DNA of 33,821 nt from JAFRXK01 sp045603305 (GTDB taxonomy: Bacteria > Bacillota > Clostridia > Lachnospirales > Lachnospiraceae): assembly GCA_045603305.1 (NCBI GenBank), contig JAZULV010000016.1, positions 1-33,821 on the forward strand, written 5' to 3'. The translations under genes were made by a program, and so were the position numbers. The notes beneath the pieces were generated by a model. The model was given only the letters and a program-made list of their open reading frames with translations. It made no database searches and had not been told where the DNA came from. Below are positions 1 to 8,138 of this stretch, one piece after another (within the stretch, counting starts at the first letter, position 1; the number at the start of each line of letters is the position of its first letter).

Positions 1-23
1 ATGAAAGACTGTTATAATTTGAA

Positions 24-45
24 TAAAGTATAAGAACATACTTTA
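24..45. promoter_or_regulatory. Perfect inverted repeat upstream of nitroreductase
   Basis: TAAAGTAT, a six-base spacer and ATACTTTA form a perfect 8-bp inverted repeat ending 18 bases before the nitroreductase ATG. It could be a regulator-binding site for the nitroreductase-feo operon or a small leader hairpin. The promoter lies at or beyond the window edge, so the role is inferred. Confidence 0.35.
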
Positions 46-63
46 TGAATGGAGGAATTAATC

Positions 64-591
64 ATGAGCGAAGTTATTAATAATATTATATCAAGAAGAA
101 GTGTAAGAAAGTATAAGCCGGACATGATTCCGAAAGAAGACCTTGACAGGATAATTGAGGCAGGAACCTATGCTGCTACAGGTATGAACAGGCAGTCGCC
201 TATTATCATAGCAGTAACTAATAAAGAACTTAGAGATAAGCTTTCTGTATTGAATGGTAAGATTATGGGTACGGATGCAGCTTTTGACCCATTCTATGGT
301 GCTCCGGTAGTGCTTATAGTGCTTGCTGACAAGAGTAAGCCTACCTATATTTACGACGGAAGTCTTGTGATGGGCAATCTTATGCTGGCAGCCCATGATT
401 TAGGGATAGGAAGCTGCTGGATTCATCGCGCAAAGGAAGAGTTTGAACTTCCTGAAGGTAAAGAACTGTTGAAGTCATTGGGAATTGAGGGCGATTATGA
501 AGGTATCGGACATTGTGTGCTTGGATATGCAGATTGTCCTAATGTTGAGGCACCTGCCCGAAAGGATTCTTATGTATATTATGTTCAGTAA
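64..591 (+). CDS. Nitroreductase family flavoprotein
   Basis: This encodes a 175-residue FMN-dependent oxidoreductase of the nitroreductase family. These enzymes use NAD(P)H to reduce nitro compounds, quinones or flavins; the substrate here is unknown. The N-terminal RRSVRKY motif is the usual FMN-phosphate-contacting signature, and the GIGSCWIHR segment matches the C-terminal part of the fold. Length fits the short single-domain subfamily. The ATG at 64 is chosen because GGAGGA (51-56) sits seven bases upstream; an in-frame ATG at 49 overlaps that site. The stop overlaps the first in-frame ATG of the feoAB reading frame, so it is probably co-transcribed with iron uptake. Nitroreductase-like proteins in this position may serve as flavin or ferric reductases, which is inference. 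Confidence 0.88.
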   Translation: MSEVINNIISRRSVRKYKPDMIPKEDLDRIIEAGTYAATGMNRQSPIIIAVTNKELRDKLSVLNGKIMGTDAAFDPFYGAPVVLIVLADKSKPTYIYDGSLVMGNLMLAAHDLGIGSCWIHRAKEEFELPEGKELLKSLGIEGDYEGIGHCVLGYADCPNVEAPARKDSYVYYVQ

Positions 592-647
592 TGTACAGTT
601 TATTATTTGGATTAAATGACACAAAGATAAAACATGGAGGCATGGGA

Positions 648-3005
648 ATGACTTTAGATAAACTGGAGATTGGCAAGGATGCGGTTATTGTTAATGTAGG
701 CGGTGAAGGTGCATTAAGACATCATTTTCTTGATATGGGACTTACGCCGGGAACAGAGATTACATTAATTAAGACTGCACCTATGGGAGATCCTATAGAA
801 CTCAGAGTGCGTGGTTATGAACTTACTCTGAGAAAGGATGATGCTGCAAAAATAGAGATAGACAACGTACATACTGCCCATGATTATAAAAGGGAGTATA
901 TTCATCATACTCCTACGGCACATCCCGGTGTTGGTGAGATGGGAATATATCATACCAAGAGAAAGGGAGAGGAGATTCCGGAAGGAGAGAAGATTACCTT
1001 TGCCCTTGCAGGCAATCAGAATTGTGGTAAGACTACTTTGTTTAACCAGCTTACAGGCTCAAATCAGCATGTAGGTAATTTTCCCGGAGTTACAGTCGAC
1101 CGTAAAGATGGTATGATTAAGAACAGACCGCAGGCCTCCGTTACAGATTTGCCGGGGATTTATTCACTTTCACCTTATACCAGTGAGGAGATAGTTACCA
1201 GAGAGTTTTTACTTAAGGAGAGACCGAAGGGAATAATTAATATTATTGACGCTACTAATATAGAGCGTAATTTATATCTTACCATGCAGCTTATTGAACT
1301 GGATATTCCTATGGTTCTGGCTTTGAATATGATGGATGAGGTTCGTGAAAATGGCGGAACCATTATGATTAATGAATTAGAATTGGCACTTGGTATTCCT
1401 GTTATACCAATATCAGCATCAAAGAATGAGGGCATCGGGGAACTTATTGACCATGCCATGCATGTTGCACGCTACAGAGAACGTCCGGGACGCATGGACT
1501 TCTGTGATGCAAATGGTAAGAATGGTGAAGGTGCTGTACATCGTTGCATACATGCGATAATTCATCTTATAGAAGAGCAGGCTAAAAGATATAAGGTTCC
1601 TGTTAGATTTGCGGCAACAAAGCTGGTAGAAGGCGATGAGCTTATACTTAATATGCTTCACTTAGACGATAACCATAAGAAGATGATAAATAACATCATT
1701 TCGAAAATGGAGGATGAAACAGGAAAAGACAGAGAAGCTGCACTGGCGGACATGAGGTTTAGTTTTATCGAGAAGATTTGTCGCGCAACGGTGGTAAAGC
1801 CTAGTGAAAGCAAGGAACGTATCAGAAGCGAAAGAATTGACAGAGTTCTTACCGGTAAATTTACTGCCATACCTGCATTTATAGGTATTATGGGACTTGT
1901 GTTCTGGCTTACCTTTGGTGTTATAGGTGCGGTGTTGTCAGAGCTTCTTGAGATTGGGATTGAGAGATTTATAGAATTATGTGACAGGGGACTTTCTGCT
2001 TATGGCTTAAATCCGGTGGTACATTCGCTTGTTATTGATGGTGTATTTACCGGTGTGGGAAGTGTGCTTAGTTTTCTTCCTATTATTGTTGTACTGTTTT
2101 TCTTCCTTTCCATGCTGGAGGACAGTGGTTACATGGCGAGAATTGCCTTTGTCATGGATAAGCTTTTAAGAAAGATTGGTTTGTCGGGAAGAAGTATTGT
2201 TCCTATGCTTATCGGTTTTGGCTGTTCGGTTCCGGCGATTATGGCAACAAGAACTCTCCCGTCGGACAGAGACAGAAAGATGACCATAATTCTGACACCA
2301 TTTATGAGCTGTTCAGCGAAACTGCCAATATATGCATTGTTTACAGCGGCTTTCTTTCCGAAGCATAAAGTAGAAGTAATGCTGTTCTTATATATTACAG
2401 GTATAATTGTAGGCATACTGTTTGCATTAATATTAAAAAACACAGGTTTTAAGGGAGAGCCGGTACCTTTCGTTATGGAACTGCCAAATTATCGTATGCC
2501 AAGTTTAAAGAGTGTGGCATATCTTATGTGGGAGAAGGCGAAGGATTTTATTACAAAGGCATTCACAGTAATATTTGTTGCATCAATTATTATATGGTTT
2601 TTACAGACCTTTGATATCAGGCTGAATGTAACTGCAGATTCACAGGATAGTTTGCTGGCACTTATAGGTAGTTTTATCGCACCGGTTTTCGCGCCATTAG
2701 GTATAAATGACTGGAGAGTGTCAACTGCATTGATTACAGGTTTTACAGCAAAAGAGAGTGTGGTTAGTACTCTTTCCGTGTTGCTGGGAGGAAGTACTGA
2801 GGGCTTGAGTTCCATGTTTGAACCTGTTTCTGCTATTGTTTTTCTTGTGTTTTCACTGCTTTATACCCCTTGTGTGGCGGCAATTGCAGCAGTGAAAAGA
2901 GAGATGGGTGGAAAATGGGCGTTGATTGTCTGCATTATGCAGTGTGGTATCGCTTGGATTGTGGCGTTTGCGGTAAACTTTATATGCCGGTTATTTATAG
3001 GTTAA
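648..3005 (+). CDS. feoB: FeoA-FeoB fusion, ferrous iron transporter
   Basis: This is a membrane ferrous-iron importer with a GTPase domain. From the ATG at 648 it has 785 residues. Residues 1-73 are a FeoA (SH3-like) domain. Residues 75-102 are a His-rich linker with six histidines. The G domain begins near residue 117 with G1 GNQNCGKTT, then GNFPGVTVDRK (switch I), DLPG (G3) and NMMD (G4). The C-terminal half carries the FeoB gate and core membrane helices. The Cys in G1 is usual for clostridial FeoB. Start choice: GGAGG at 636-640 serves the ATG at 648; an upstream in-frame ATG at 591 lacks a ribosome site. A Cys-rich FeoB partner follows 17 bases downstream. Confidence 0.95.
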   Translation: MTLDKLEIGKDAVIVNVGGEGALRHHFLDMGLTPGTEITLIKTAPMGDPIELRVRGYELTLRKDDAAKIEIDNVHTAHDYKREYIHHTPTAHPGVGEMGIYHTKRKGEEIPEGEKITFALAGNQNCGKTTLFNQLTGSNQHVGNFPGVTVDRKDGMIKNRPQASVTDLPGIYSLSPYTSEEIVTREFLLKERPKGIINIIDATNIERNLYLTMQLIELDIPMVLALNMMDEVRENGGTIMINELELALGIPVIPISASKNEGIGELIDHAMHVARYRERPGRMDFCDANGKNGEGAVHRCIHAIIHLIEEQAKRYKVPVRFAATKLVEGDELILNMLHLDDNHKKMINNIISKMEDETGKDREAALADMRFSFIEKICRATVVKPSESKERIRSERIDRVLTGKFTAIPAFIGIMGLVFWLTFGVIGAVLSELLEIGIERFIELCDRGLSAYGLNPVVHSLVIDGVFTGVGSVLSFLPIIVVLFFFLSMLEDSGYMARIAFVMDKLLRKIGLSGRSIVPMLIGFGCSVPAIMATRTLPSDRDRKMTIILTPFMSCSAKLPIYALFTAAFFPKHKVEVMLFLYITGIIVGILFALILKNTGFKGEPVPFVMELPNYRMPSLKSVAYLMWEKAKDFITKAFTVIFVASIIIWFLQTFDIRLNVTADSQDSLLALIGSFIAPVFAPLGINDWRVSTALITGFTAKESVVSTLSVLLGGSTEGLSSMFEPVSAIVFLVFSLLYTPCVAAIAAVKREMGGKWALIVCIMQCGIAWIVAFAVNFICRLFIG

Positions 3006-3022
3006 TAAAGGGTGATTGAACT

Positions 3023-3175
3023 ATGGATTGGTTAAGTATATTTATATTATTATTGATTGGCATATGGTTCATAGCTGCAGTGATTCATATGATAAGACAT
3101 AAAGGATGTGGTTGTGGTTCGTCCTGTAGCGGCGATTGCAGCACATGCGGGAAGAACTGCAGATCAGCAAAGTAA
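3023..3175 (+). CDS. FeoB-associated Cys-rich membrane protein
   Basis: This is a 50-residue protein. Residues 3-23 form one hydrophobic membrane helix (DWLSIFILLLIGIW...), followed by a short basic stretch and a Cys cluster with CGCG, SSC, GDC, STC and KNC, six cysteines in all. This matches the FeoB-associated Cys-rich family, which sits just downstream of feoB in many Firmicutes and may bind iron or assist FeoB; its exact role is not established. A weak ribosome site (AGGGTGA) precedes the ATG. It lies 17 bases after feoAB and is surely in the same transcript. Confidence 0.9.
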   Translation: MDWLSIFILLLIGIWFIAAVIHMIRHKGCGCGSSCSGDCSTCGKNCRSAK

Positions 3176-3201
3176 ATGGTTAATGTTGTTTCCTATACGG
3201 G

Positions 3202-3230
3202 TTGACAAATGATTTAAGCGGAATTATACT
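3202..3230 (+). promoter_or_regulatory. Promoter of the mgtE riboswitch transcript
   Basis: TTGACA (3202-3207), a 17-base spacer and TATACT (3225-3230) give a near-consensus housekeeping-sigma promoter. It places the transcript start at about 3237, just before the M-box. Confidence 0.75.
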
Positions 3231-3244
3231 TTAATAAGAATAAA

Positions 3245-3392
3245 CATTCGGTAGGTGAGGCTACCATAAGGATACGGATTGCTGCCGCAAAGTAGTGGAG
3301 ACACTATGCGAGGGTTAACAGCTTATGTTGTTTAAGGCATAAGATAATGCAATTTCACGCCTTACGGAGTTAAAGCTTGAACGAGTTATGAG
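3245..3392 (+). promoter_or_regulatory. M-box (ykoK leader) magnesium riboswitch
   Basis: The leader has the conserved M-box elements in order: GGTAGGTGAGGCTACC, ATAAGGATACGG, TTGCTGCCG, a GTTAACAGC segment, a peripheral hairpin (CTTATG...CATAAG), and GGAGTTAAAGCTT. M-box RNAs fold when Mg2+ is high and favour a downstream terminator; one follows at 3406-3426. The controlled gene is mgtE, which fits exactly. Boundaries are approximate because pairing was done by eye. Confidence 0.9.
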
Positions 3393-3405
3393 ATTAATTT
3401 CTGTA

Positions 3406-3434
3406 CCCTGCCAGTTTTAGGCAGGGTTATTTTT
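3406..3434 (+). terminator. Intrinsic terminator of the M-box switch
   Basis: CCCTGCC (3406-3412) pairs with GGCAGGG (3420-3426) around a seven-base loop and is followed by TTATTTTT. This is the expression platform of the magnesium riboswitch. Confidence 0.85.
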
Positions 3435-3469
3435 GGGATTTTTTTGATAATGCTAAGGATGTTTATACC

Positions 3470-3691
3470 GAATCAGATATTTACTAATATCTTGATTCAT
3501 TTGAGAATAAATTAAGTACAAAGTGAGGTGAGGGTATTGGATTGCAGTCCGAGTCGAAGTCAGGGCTATTTTAATAATAAGAGGAACAGCAGTCAGGCTC
3601 TCACTTTTTATGTTGTTTAAGAGCAGATATTGATTTGTTGAGAAGGATAATGTTGTTGCCTCTTGATATAATAAGTGAAGGAGGAGTTAAA
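3470..3691 (+). promoter_or_regulatory. Second structured leader, degenerate M-box-like, before mgtE
   Basis: Between the riboswitch terminator and mgtE lies about 240 bases without a gene. It holds a 12-bp hairpin with one bulge (3470-3498), then a segment closed by AAAGTGAG (3520-3527) and CTCACTTT (3599-3606). Within and after it, seven short blocks repeat the M-box in the same order: AGGTGAGG (3526), GGATTGC (3539), AACAGC (3585), the 14-mer TTATGTTGTTTAAG (3608), GATAATG (3646), GCCT (3658) and GGAGTTAAA (3683). The last block is the mgtE ribosome site itself. I infer a decayed or diverged tandem M-box. Confidence 0.5.
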
Positions 3692-5035
3692 ATGGCATTA
3701 GAGAATTTGGTCAATATTTGTGAACTGATTGAAAACAAAGAATATAGGAAAATAAAACTTGAATTAGCAGATGAGAATGTTGTAGATACAGCCGATTTTT
3801 TATCAGAGTTGGAGGAGAAGGATCATCTGGCAATAACTTTCAGACTTCTACCAAAGAAAAAAGCAGCAGAAGTTTTTTCATACATGGAAAAAGAACAGCA
3901 GATGATACTTCTGGATATTTTTTCAGAGAAAGAGTTTAAAGAGGTTCTTGCATCCATGTATGCCGATGATATGGTAGATTTGTTAGAGGATTTACCTGCA
4001 AATGTAGTTACAAGAGTTCTTGGCAAGATTGATAAGGAGACCAGAGAGGTTATTAATGAGCTGCTTCATTATCCGGAGGATAGTGCCGGAAGCATCATGA
4101 CAATTGAGTATGTTGAACTCAATCCTAAGATGACTGTAGCAGAAGCACTTGAAAGAATAAGACGTATTGGTATCATGAGCGAGACCATATATACATGTTA
4201 TGTGGTAGTAAATCATGAGCTCCTTGGTGTAGTATCTGCAAAGAGTCTTTTGACTAATCCGACAGAGTGCCTGATAGAAGATTTAATGAATGAAAACTTT
4301 GTTGCGGTACACACTCATGATGATAAAGAAGAAGTTGCGAATTTATTTAGAAAGTATGATTTGATTGCTATACCTGTACTTGATGTGGAAGATTGTATGG
4401 TCGGTATTGTTACCTTTGATGATGCGATGGACGTTATTACTTCAGAGGCTACAGAGGATATGCAGAAGATGGCAGCGGTAGCCGGTAATGATGAGGCGTA
4501 CTTTGATACATCTGTATTCAAGCATGCGAAGAACAGAATTGTCTGGCTGATTGTACTCATGCTTTCATCCATGGTTACCGGAATGATTATTACAAGTTAT
4601 GAGAAGGCTTTTGATGCAGTTCCGATACTGGTATCATTTATACCTATGCTTATGAGTACCGGAGGAAACTGTGGCTCTCAGAGTTCTACTCTTATAATAC
4701 GTGGTCTGGCTATAGAGGAAATACATTTTAGTGATATATTCAAGGTAATGTGGAAAGAATTCAGAATATCACTTATGGTTAGTGTTGTGCTTGCACTGGC
4801 TAATGGTGTCAGAATTCTTATAATGTATAAAGATTTGCCGTTGGCTATTGTAATTGCTACTTCCATAGTCGTAACAGTTATTACTTCTAAATTGATTGGA
4901 TGTGTACTGCCGATATTTGCGAAGAAGATTCATTTGGACCCGGCTATTATGGCAGCACCACTTATTACTACTATAGTAGATTTATGCTCTATGATTATTT
5001 ATTTCAGAATAGCAACTATGGTGCTGGGAATATAG
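3692..5035 (+). CDS. mgtE: Magnesium transporter MgtE
   Basis: This encodes a 447-residue magnesium channel/transporter of the inner membrane. Residues 1-130 form the MgtE N-terminal helical domain, with repeats such as ADDMVDLLEDLP. Residues about 135-255 are two CBS domains that sense Mg2+, starting from the conserved YPEDSAGSIMT. The C-terminal membrane domain has the signature PMLMSTGGNCGSQSST and the LDPAIMAAPLITTIVD motif of the pore helices. The ATG at 3692 is chosen because AAGGAGGAG lies just upstream; an in-frame ATG 57 bases earlier has no ribosome site. Expression should be governed by the M-box riboswitch, and possibly also at translation by the second leader element. Confidence 0.96.
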   Translation: MALENLVNICELIENKEYRKIKLELADENVVDTADFLSELEEKDHLAITFRLLPKKKAAEVFSYMEKEQQMILLDIFSEKEFKEVLASMYADDMVDLLEDLPANVVTRVLGKIDKETREVINELLHYPEDSAGSIMTIEYVELNPKMTVAEALERIRRIGIMSETIYTCYVVVNHELLGVVSAKSLLTNPTECLIEDLMNENFVAVHTHDDKEEVANLFRKYDLIAIPVLDVEDCMVGIVTFDDAMDVITSEATEDMQKMAAVAGNDEAYFDTSVFKHAKNRIVWLIVLMLSSMVTGMIITSYEKAFDAVPILVSFIPMLMSTGGNCGSQSSTLIIRGLAIEEIHFSDIFKVMWKEFRISLMVSVVLALANGVRILIMYKDLPLAIVIATSIVVTVITSKLIGCVLPIFAKKIHLDPAIMAAPLITTIVDLCSMIIYFRIATMVLGI

Positions 5036-5121
5036 TGTGAAATTATGAGTGCCGGATATTTTGCGATATATGCGAAGTTATCGAAACAGGGCAATAGTAT
5101 GTAGATGTGTCGGGAGGCTGT

Positions 5122-5556
5122 ATGGCTGTAGTAGTTTTATTGTATAATCTTAATTGTGATAAAGGTAAGAAGATAGAGTCTTTTTGCAGAAGTATTGCTT
5201 TAAAGCCTGTTACTGTAAGCCGGTCGGATTATAATAAGCCTATTGAGGATGTTTTAGAGGATATTAAAAATATAAAAGGCAGTGTCGGCGAGGTTTCTTC
5301 GGCATCAGAGACTGCAGATGCCGGTCTGTTGGAAAGTACAACGGGTAGTGCTGATGCTTTTACAGATGAGATGCTGGTGCTTTGCGGATTTAACAGTAAG
5401 CTTTTAGATATATTTTTAAAAGAGTATAAGAAGAGACATATTGAACCGGTAGCACTCAAGGCAGTGCTTACTGAGCATAACAGACGTTGGACTTCAGAGG
5501 AGCTTTATGCAGAACTCTGCAGAGAACGTGCTGCATTTACTCAAAGACAAAATTAA
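5122..5556 (+). CDS. DUF3783 domain protein
   Basis: This is a 144-residue soluble protein of unknown function. The C-terminal half (LCGFNSKLLDIFLKEYKKRHIEPVALKAVLTEHNRRWT, given here only as its key blocks LCGF, ALKAVLT and NRRWT) is the DUF3783 signature. The N-terminal third is a small alpha/beta segment (VVLLYNLNCDKGKKIESFC). A Ser/Ala-rich linker near residues 58-72 separates the two. The ATG at 5122 follows GGGAGG with a short spacer; a GTG at 5107 is the alternative. It lies 86 bases after mgtE on the same strand. The role is unknown; the fold has been discussed as thioredoxin-like or regulatory, but nothing here proves it. Confidence 0.7.
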   Translation: MAVVVLLYNLNCDKGKKIESFCRSIALKPVTVSRSDYNKPIEDVLEDIKNIKGSVGEVSSASETADAGLLESTTGSADAFTDEMLVLCGFNSKLLDIFLKEYKKRHIEPVALKAVLTEHNRRWTSEELYAELCRERAAFTQRQN

Positions 5557-5627
5557 ATGATAATTAATTCTGATTGGATATTAACAATCACAAGTTATCG
5601 TTTGTTTGCACTAATGTTGGAGGATTT

Positions 5628-6584
5628 ATGAATAATTATATTATAGAAAGTGACCGACTTAAGGTTTATTTTCGTATTGAGGAGGGGGAACTGTCCCATA
5701 CCAGATTTGAACGTATGGGTGTTATGGAGAAGATTGAACTGGATGGCAGGCATACTTTCTGCACAAAGGAGCAGGTCAATCCGGAGTACAGAACCAGCCT
5801 TGGTGTAGGTCTTATAGGTGAATATGTGTGGGAAGGACTGGCTGAAGAGGTTAAAAAAGGCGAGCAGTTTCCAAAGCTTGGTGTAGGTTTACTTACCCAG
5901 AAGAAGAATAACAGAAAATATTATTTTATAGAGAAGTATGAGGCTGAGCCTTTTGATATGTCATTTAATATAAGTGGTAATAAGGCAGAGTTTGTTATGG
6001 AGCCGAAGGAGTGTATGGGCATTGCAGCAAGGCTTAAAAAGACTGTTACGGTTGAGGGAAATGTGGTTACAGCACATATGTCTATTGAGAATGTTGGAAG
6101 CAGGACCATTGATGCTTATGAATATCAGCATAATTTTATAAATATTGATAATATTAAAGTAGGTCCGGGTTACAAACTTGAGCTTCCGTTCTTTGGACAG
6201 ATGGAGAATTTTAACAAGTGTGTCCGTAAGAATTTCAAGCCAATTAAGCCACACTTTATGGTGTATATTTTAAGATATGTACTGAAAACAAAATGGTTTG
6301 AAGGGTTTATGAAGGCAGAAGGCCATACAGTTTCCTGGCTTAAGTCCATGGCTGGACATACTTTCTGGACTATTACAGAGGATATAAAGACAGAGAATGG
6401 ATTGTACTGGCGATTAAGTCATGAAGCATCAGAAGCCTCTGTTGAAGAACGCTTTTCCTTTGTGCCTTGTAAGGTTATAAACTGGGGCATGGAGCATTGT
6501 GTTTCAACCGAAGCCTATGCACATATATATGCAAAGCCGGGCGAGACATGTGAGTGGGAGAGAAAGTGGATTTTTAATGATTAA
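5628..6584 (+). CDS. Aldose 1-epimerase/galactose mutarotase-fold protein
   Basis: This 318-residue cytoplasmic protein has no signal peptide. The beta-rich pattern, with YEYQHNFINID in the middle and FWTITEDIKTENGLYWRLSHE later, resembles the galactose mutarotase-like superfamily, which acts on or binds carbohydrates. No clear pair of catalytic residues (His and Glu) could be assigned by eye, so enzyme activity is uncertain. The ATG at 5628 is preceded by TTGGAGGATTT, so it is preferred over a TTG 54 bases upstream. It is the last gene of a rightward run and ends inside the stem of a strong terminator. Confidence 0.6.
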   Translation: MNNYIIESDRLKVYFRIEEGELSHTRFERMGVMEKIELDGRHTFCTKEQVNPEYRTSLGVGLIGEYVWEGLAEEVKKGEQFPKLGVGLLTQKKNNRKYYFIEKYEAEPFDMSFNISGNKAEFVMEPKECMGIAARLKKTVTVEGNVVTAHMSIENVGSRTIDAYEYQHNFINIDNIKVGPGYKLELPFFGQMENFNKCVRKNFKPIKPHFMVYILRYVLKTKWFEGFMKAEGHTVSWLKSMAGHTFWTITEDIKTENGLYWRLSHEASEASVEERFSFVPCKVINWGMEHCVSTEAYAHIYAKPGETCEWERKWIFND

Positions 6585-6632
6585 ATATAAAGCCTGCAGG
6601 GAAAGCAAATTTTCTCTGCAGGCTTTATATTT
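6583..6632. terminator. Bidirectional terminator
   Basis: A perfect 17-bp stem (6583-6599 with 6616-6632), with AT-rich outer and GC-rich inner pairs (GCCTGCAG/CTGCAGGC), lies between two convergent genes. The outer A/T bases give a U-run in both directions. Confidence 0.85.
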
Positions 6633-6665
6633 AATAGATATTTGCGAGAATATATTATTTGTTCC

Positions 6666-6971
6666 TTAAGCGATGGATTCAATAATTCCATGGTATTTTC
6701 CCTCCTCTGCTTTATCATAGTGTCTATTAATAAAGTAAATTACGATGTTCATGCTAACCATGAATAGGTTTATAAAATAAACAATAAGAACAAAATTGAT
6801 GTTATCTGTGATGATTTTTGCAGAAATGCCCGCTACATAACCTAAAGTGATGAGCAGGGTAAAAGACAGGCTCATTCCCTTTGCAGTTTTTAGTTTAAAG
6901 TTTTTGTATACTGATATAGGCCATGAAAGACCGAAACATATCAGCATGATTGCTTCTAAAAGCTCTGACAT
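6666..6971 (-). CDS. SemiSWEET-like (MtN3/PQ-loop) small membrane protein
   Basis: This is a 101-residue protein with three predicted membrane helices (about residues 4-20, 35-55 and 60-83). The segment WPISVYKNFKLKTAKGMSLS resembles the PQ-loop/SWEET repeat, where a proline in helix 1 is followed by a KTKSxxGxS-type loop. SemiSWEETs are dimeric three-helix sugar transporters. The usual PQ pair reads PI here, so the substrate cannot be predicted. AAGGAGG precedes the ATG. It is divergent from the LysR regulator, which is the usual position for a regulated target. Confidence 0.65.
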   Translation of the reverse strand: MSELLEAIMLICFGLSWPISVYKNFKLKTAKGMSLSFTLLITLGYVAGISAKIITDNINFVLIVYFINLFMVSMNIVIYFINRHYDKAEEGKYHGIIESIA

Positions 6972-7013
6972 ATTATGCCTCCTTAAATTTGTTTTTTCTG
7001 TAGGTTCAATAAG

Positions 7014-7042
7014 ATTATATTCATCAACACTAATAATGTCTA
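7014..7042 (-). promoter_or_regulatory. Promoter of the SemiSWEET-like gene
   Basis: On the minus strand TAGACA (7042-7037), a 17-base spacer and TATAAT (7019-7014) form a good promoter about 40 bases upstream of the start codon. Confidence 0.6.
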
Positions 7043-7089
7043 ATATATGATAATGATTAAAGTGATAAGTTTAAATTATTGATTTACAT

Positions 7090-7118
7090 TTGACAGAAAT
7101 ATAATTGTTATATATTAT
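7090..7118 (+). promoter_or_regulatory. Promoter of the LysR-type regulator gene
   Basis: TTGACA (7090-7095), a 17-base spacer and TATTAT (7113-7118) precede the lysR gene. ATAAC-N5-GTTAT (7128-7142), near the expected transcript start, could be an operator. Confidence 0.65.
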
Positions 7119-7171
7119 ATAAGAAAGATAACAAATCGTTATGAATGTACAGAAGGGAAGTTGTGAGGACT

Positions 7172-8050
7172 ATGGAATTATCTCAGCTTAAGTATTTTTA
7201 TGAGGCGGCAAAGCTTCAGCATATTACAAAGGCGGCCAATAAGCTTCATGTGGCTCAGCCTGCCCTTTCCCAGGCAATACACCGCTTAGAAGCGGAGCTT
7301 AAGGTACCTTTATTTGCTGCAAAAGGAAGAAATATTATGCTTACCGAGTATGGTGAGTATCTAATGAATAAGCTGGAGCCTGTTATGGATACTTTAGAGC
7401 AGCTTCCGGTAGATTTAGAGCTTATGGCAAATCTGCTTAATACAACGATACATATGAATGTCATGTCCGCATCTACCATAGTGACCTCATCAGTTATTGA
7501 ATATAAGAGGCACACACCGGATATAAACTTTCAGCTTTTTCAGCACGAAGAAGGGTCTTTATGTGATGTAAGTATATCTACCAGACTTTTTTATCAGAAG
7601 AATGACAGTTCTTCAGACAATGAATATGTGTTTACAGAGCAGATTTATCTTGCTGTACCTAATATAAAGAAATATCAGAATGTAGCTTCGGTGGCGTTGG
7701 AGGAATTTAGTGAAGCTGATTTTATTTGTCTGGCCGGAAGTAAGCAGTTTGGTCAGATTTGTGATAAATATTGTTCACATGCAGGTTTTAAACCGAGAAT
7801 TATTTTTGAGAGTGATAATCTGTCTGCTGTAAAGAATATGATTGCTGCCGGTCTGGGGGTAGGATTCTGGCCCCAGTATTCCTGGGGAGCCTTGGATACA
7901 GAGGATGTGTTGCTGCTTCCTATTGAGAGTCCTTTGTGTCAGAGAGATATAGTTGTTACTTATAATGAAAACAAAGCAGATAATTCAGAGGTGAGAAAGT
8001 ATTATGATTTTCTGGTAGATTATTTTGAAGCTTTAAAGAAGGAGCGATAG
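7172..8050 (+). CDS. LysR-family transcriptional regulator
   Basis: This 292-residue DNA-binding regulator has the typical LysR winged helix-turn-helix at residues 1-60 (MELSQLKYFYEAAKLQHITKA..., with AQPALSQAIHRLE as recognition region). A periplasmic-binding-protein-like effector domain follows from about residue 85 to the end. The ATG at 7172 gives the canonical MELSQLKYF start; an ATG at 7145 would add nine residues before the domain. The divergent SemiSWEET-like gene is the likely target. The effector is unknown. Confidence 0.9.
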   Translation: MELSQLKYFYEAAKLQHITKAANKLHVAQPALSQAIHRLEAELKVPLFAAKGRNIMLTEYGEYLMNKLEPVMDTLEQLPVDLELMANLLNTTIHMNVMSASTIVTSSVIEYKRHTPDINFQLFQHEEGSLCDVSISTRLFYQKNDSSSDNEYVFTEQIYLAVPNIKKYQNVASVALEEFSEADFICLAGSKQFGQICDKYCSHAGFKPRIIFESDNLSAVKNMIAAGLGVGFWPQYSWGALDTEDVLLLPIESPLCQRDIVVTYNENKADNSEVRKYYDFLVDYFEALKKER

Positions 8051-8138
8051 ATAGTTTTGTTTAGAATAAGTCATAGGTTAGTCTGTAACAAAAAAATATC
8101 AGCAGAATATTATATACAAAAAAGCATTGGAGCAGACT

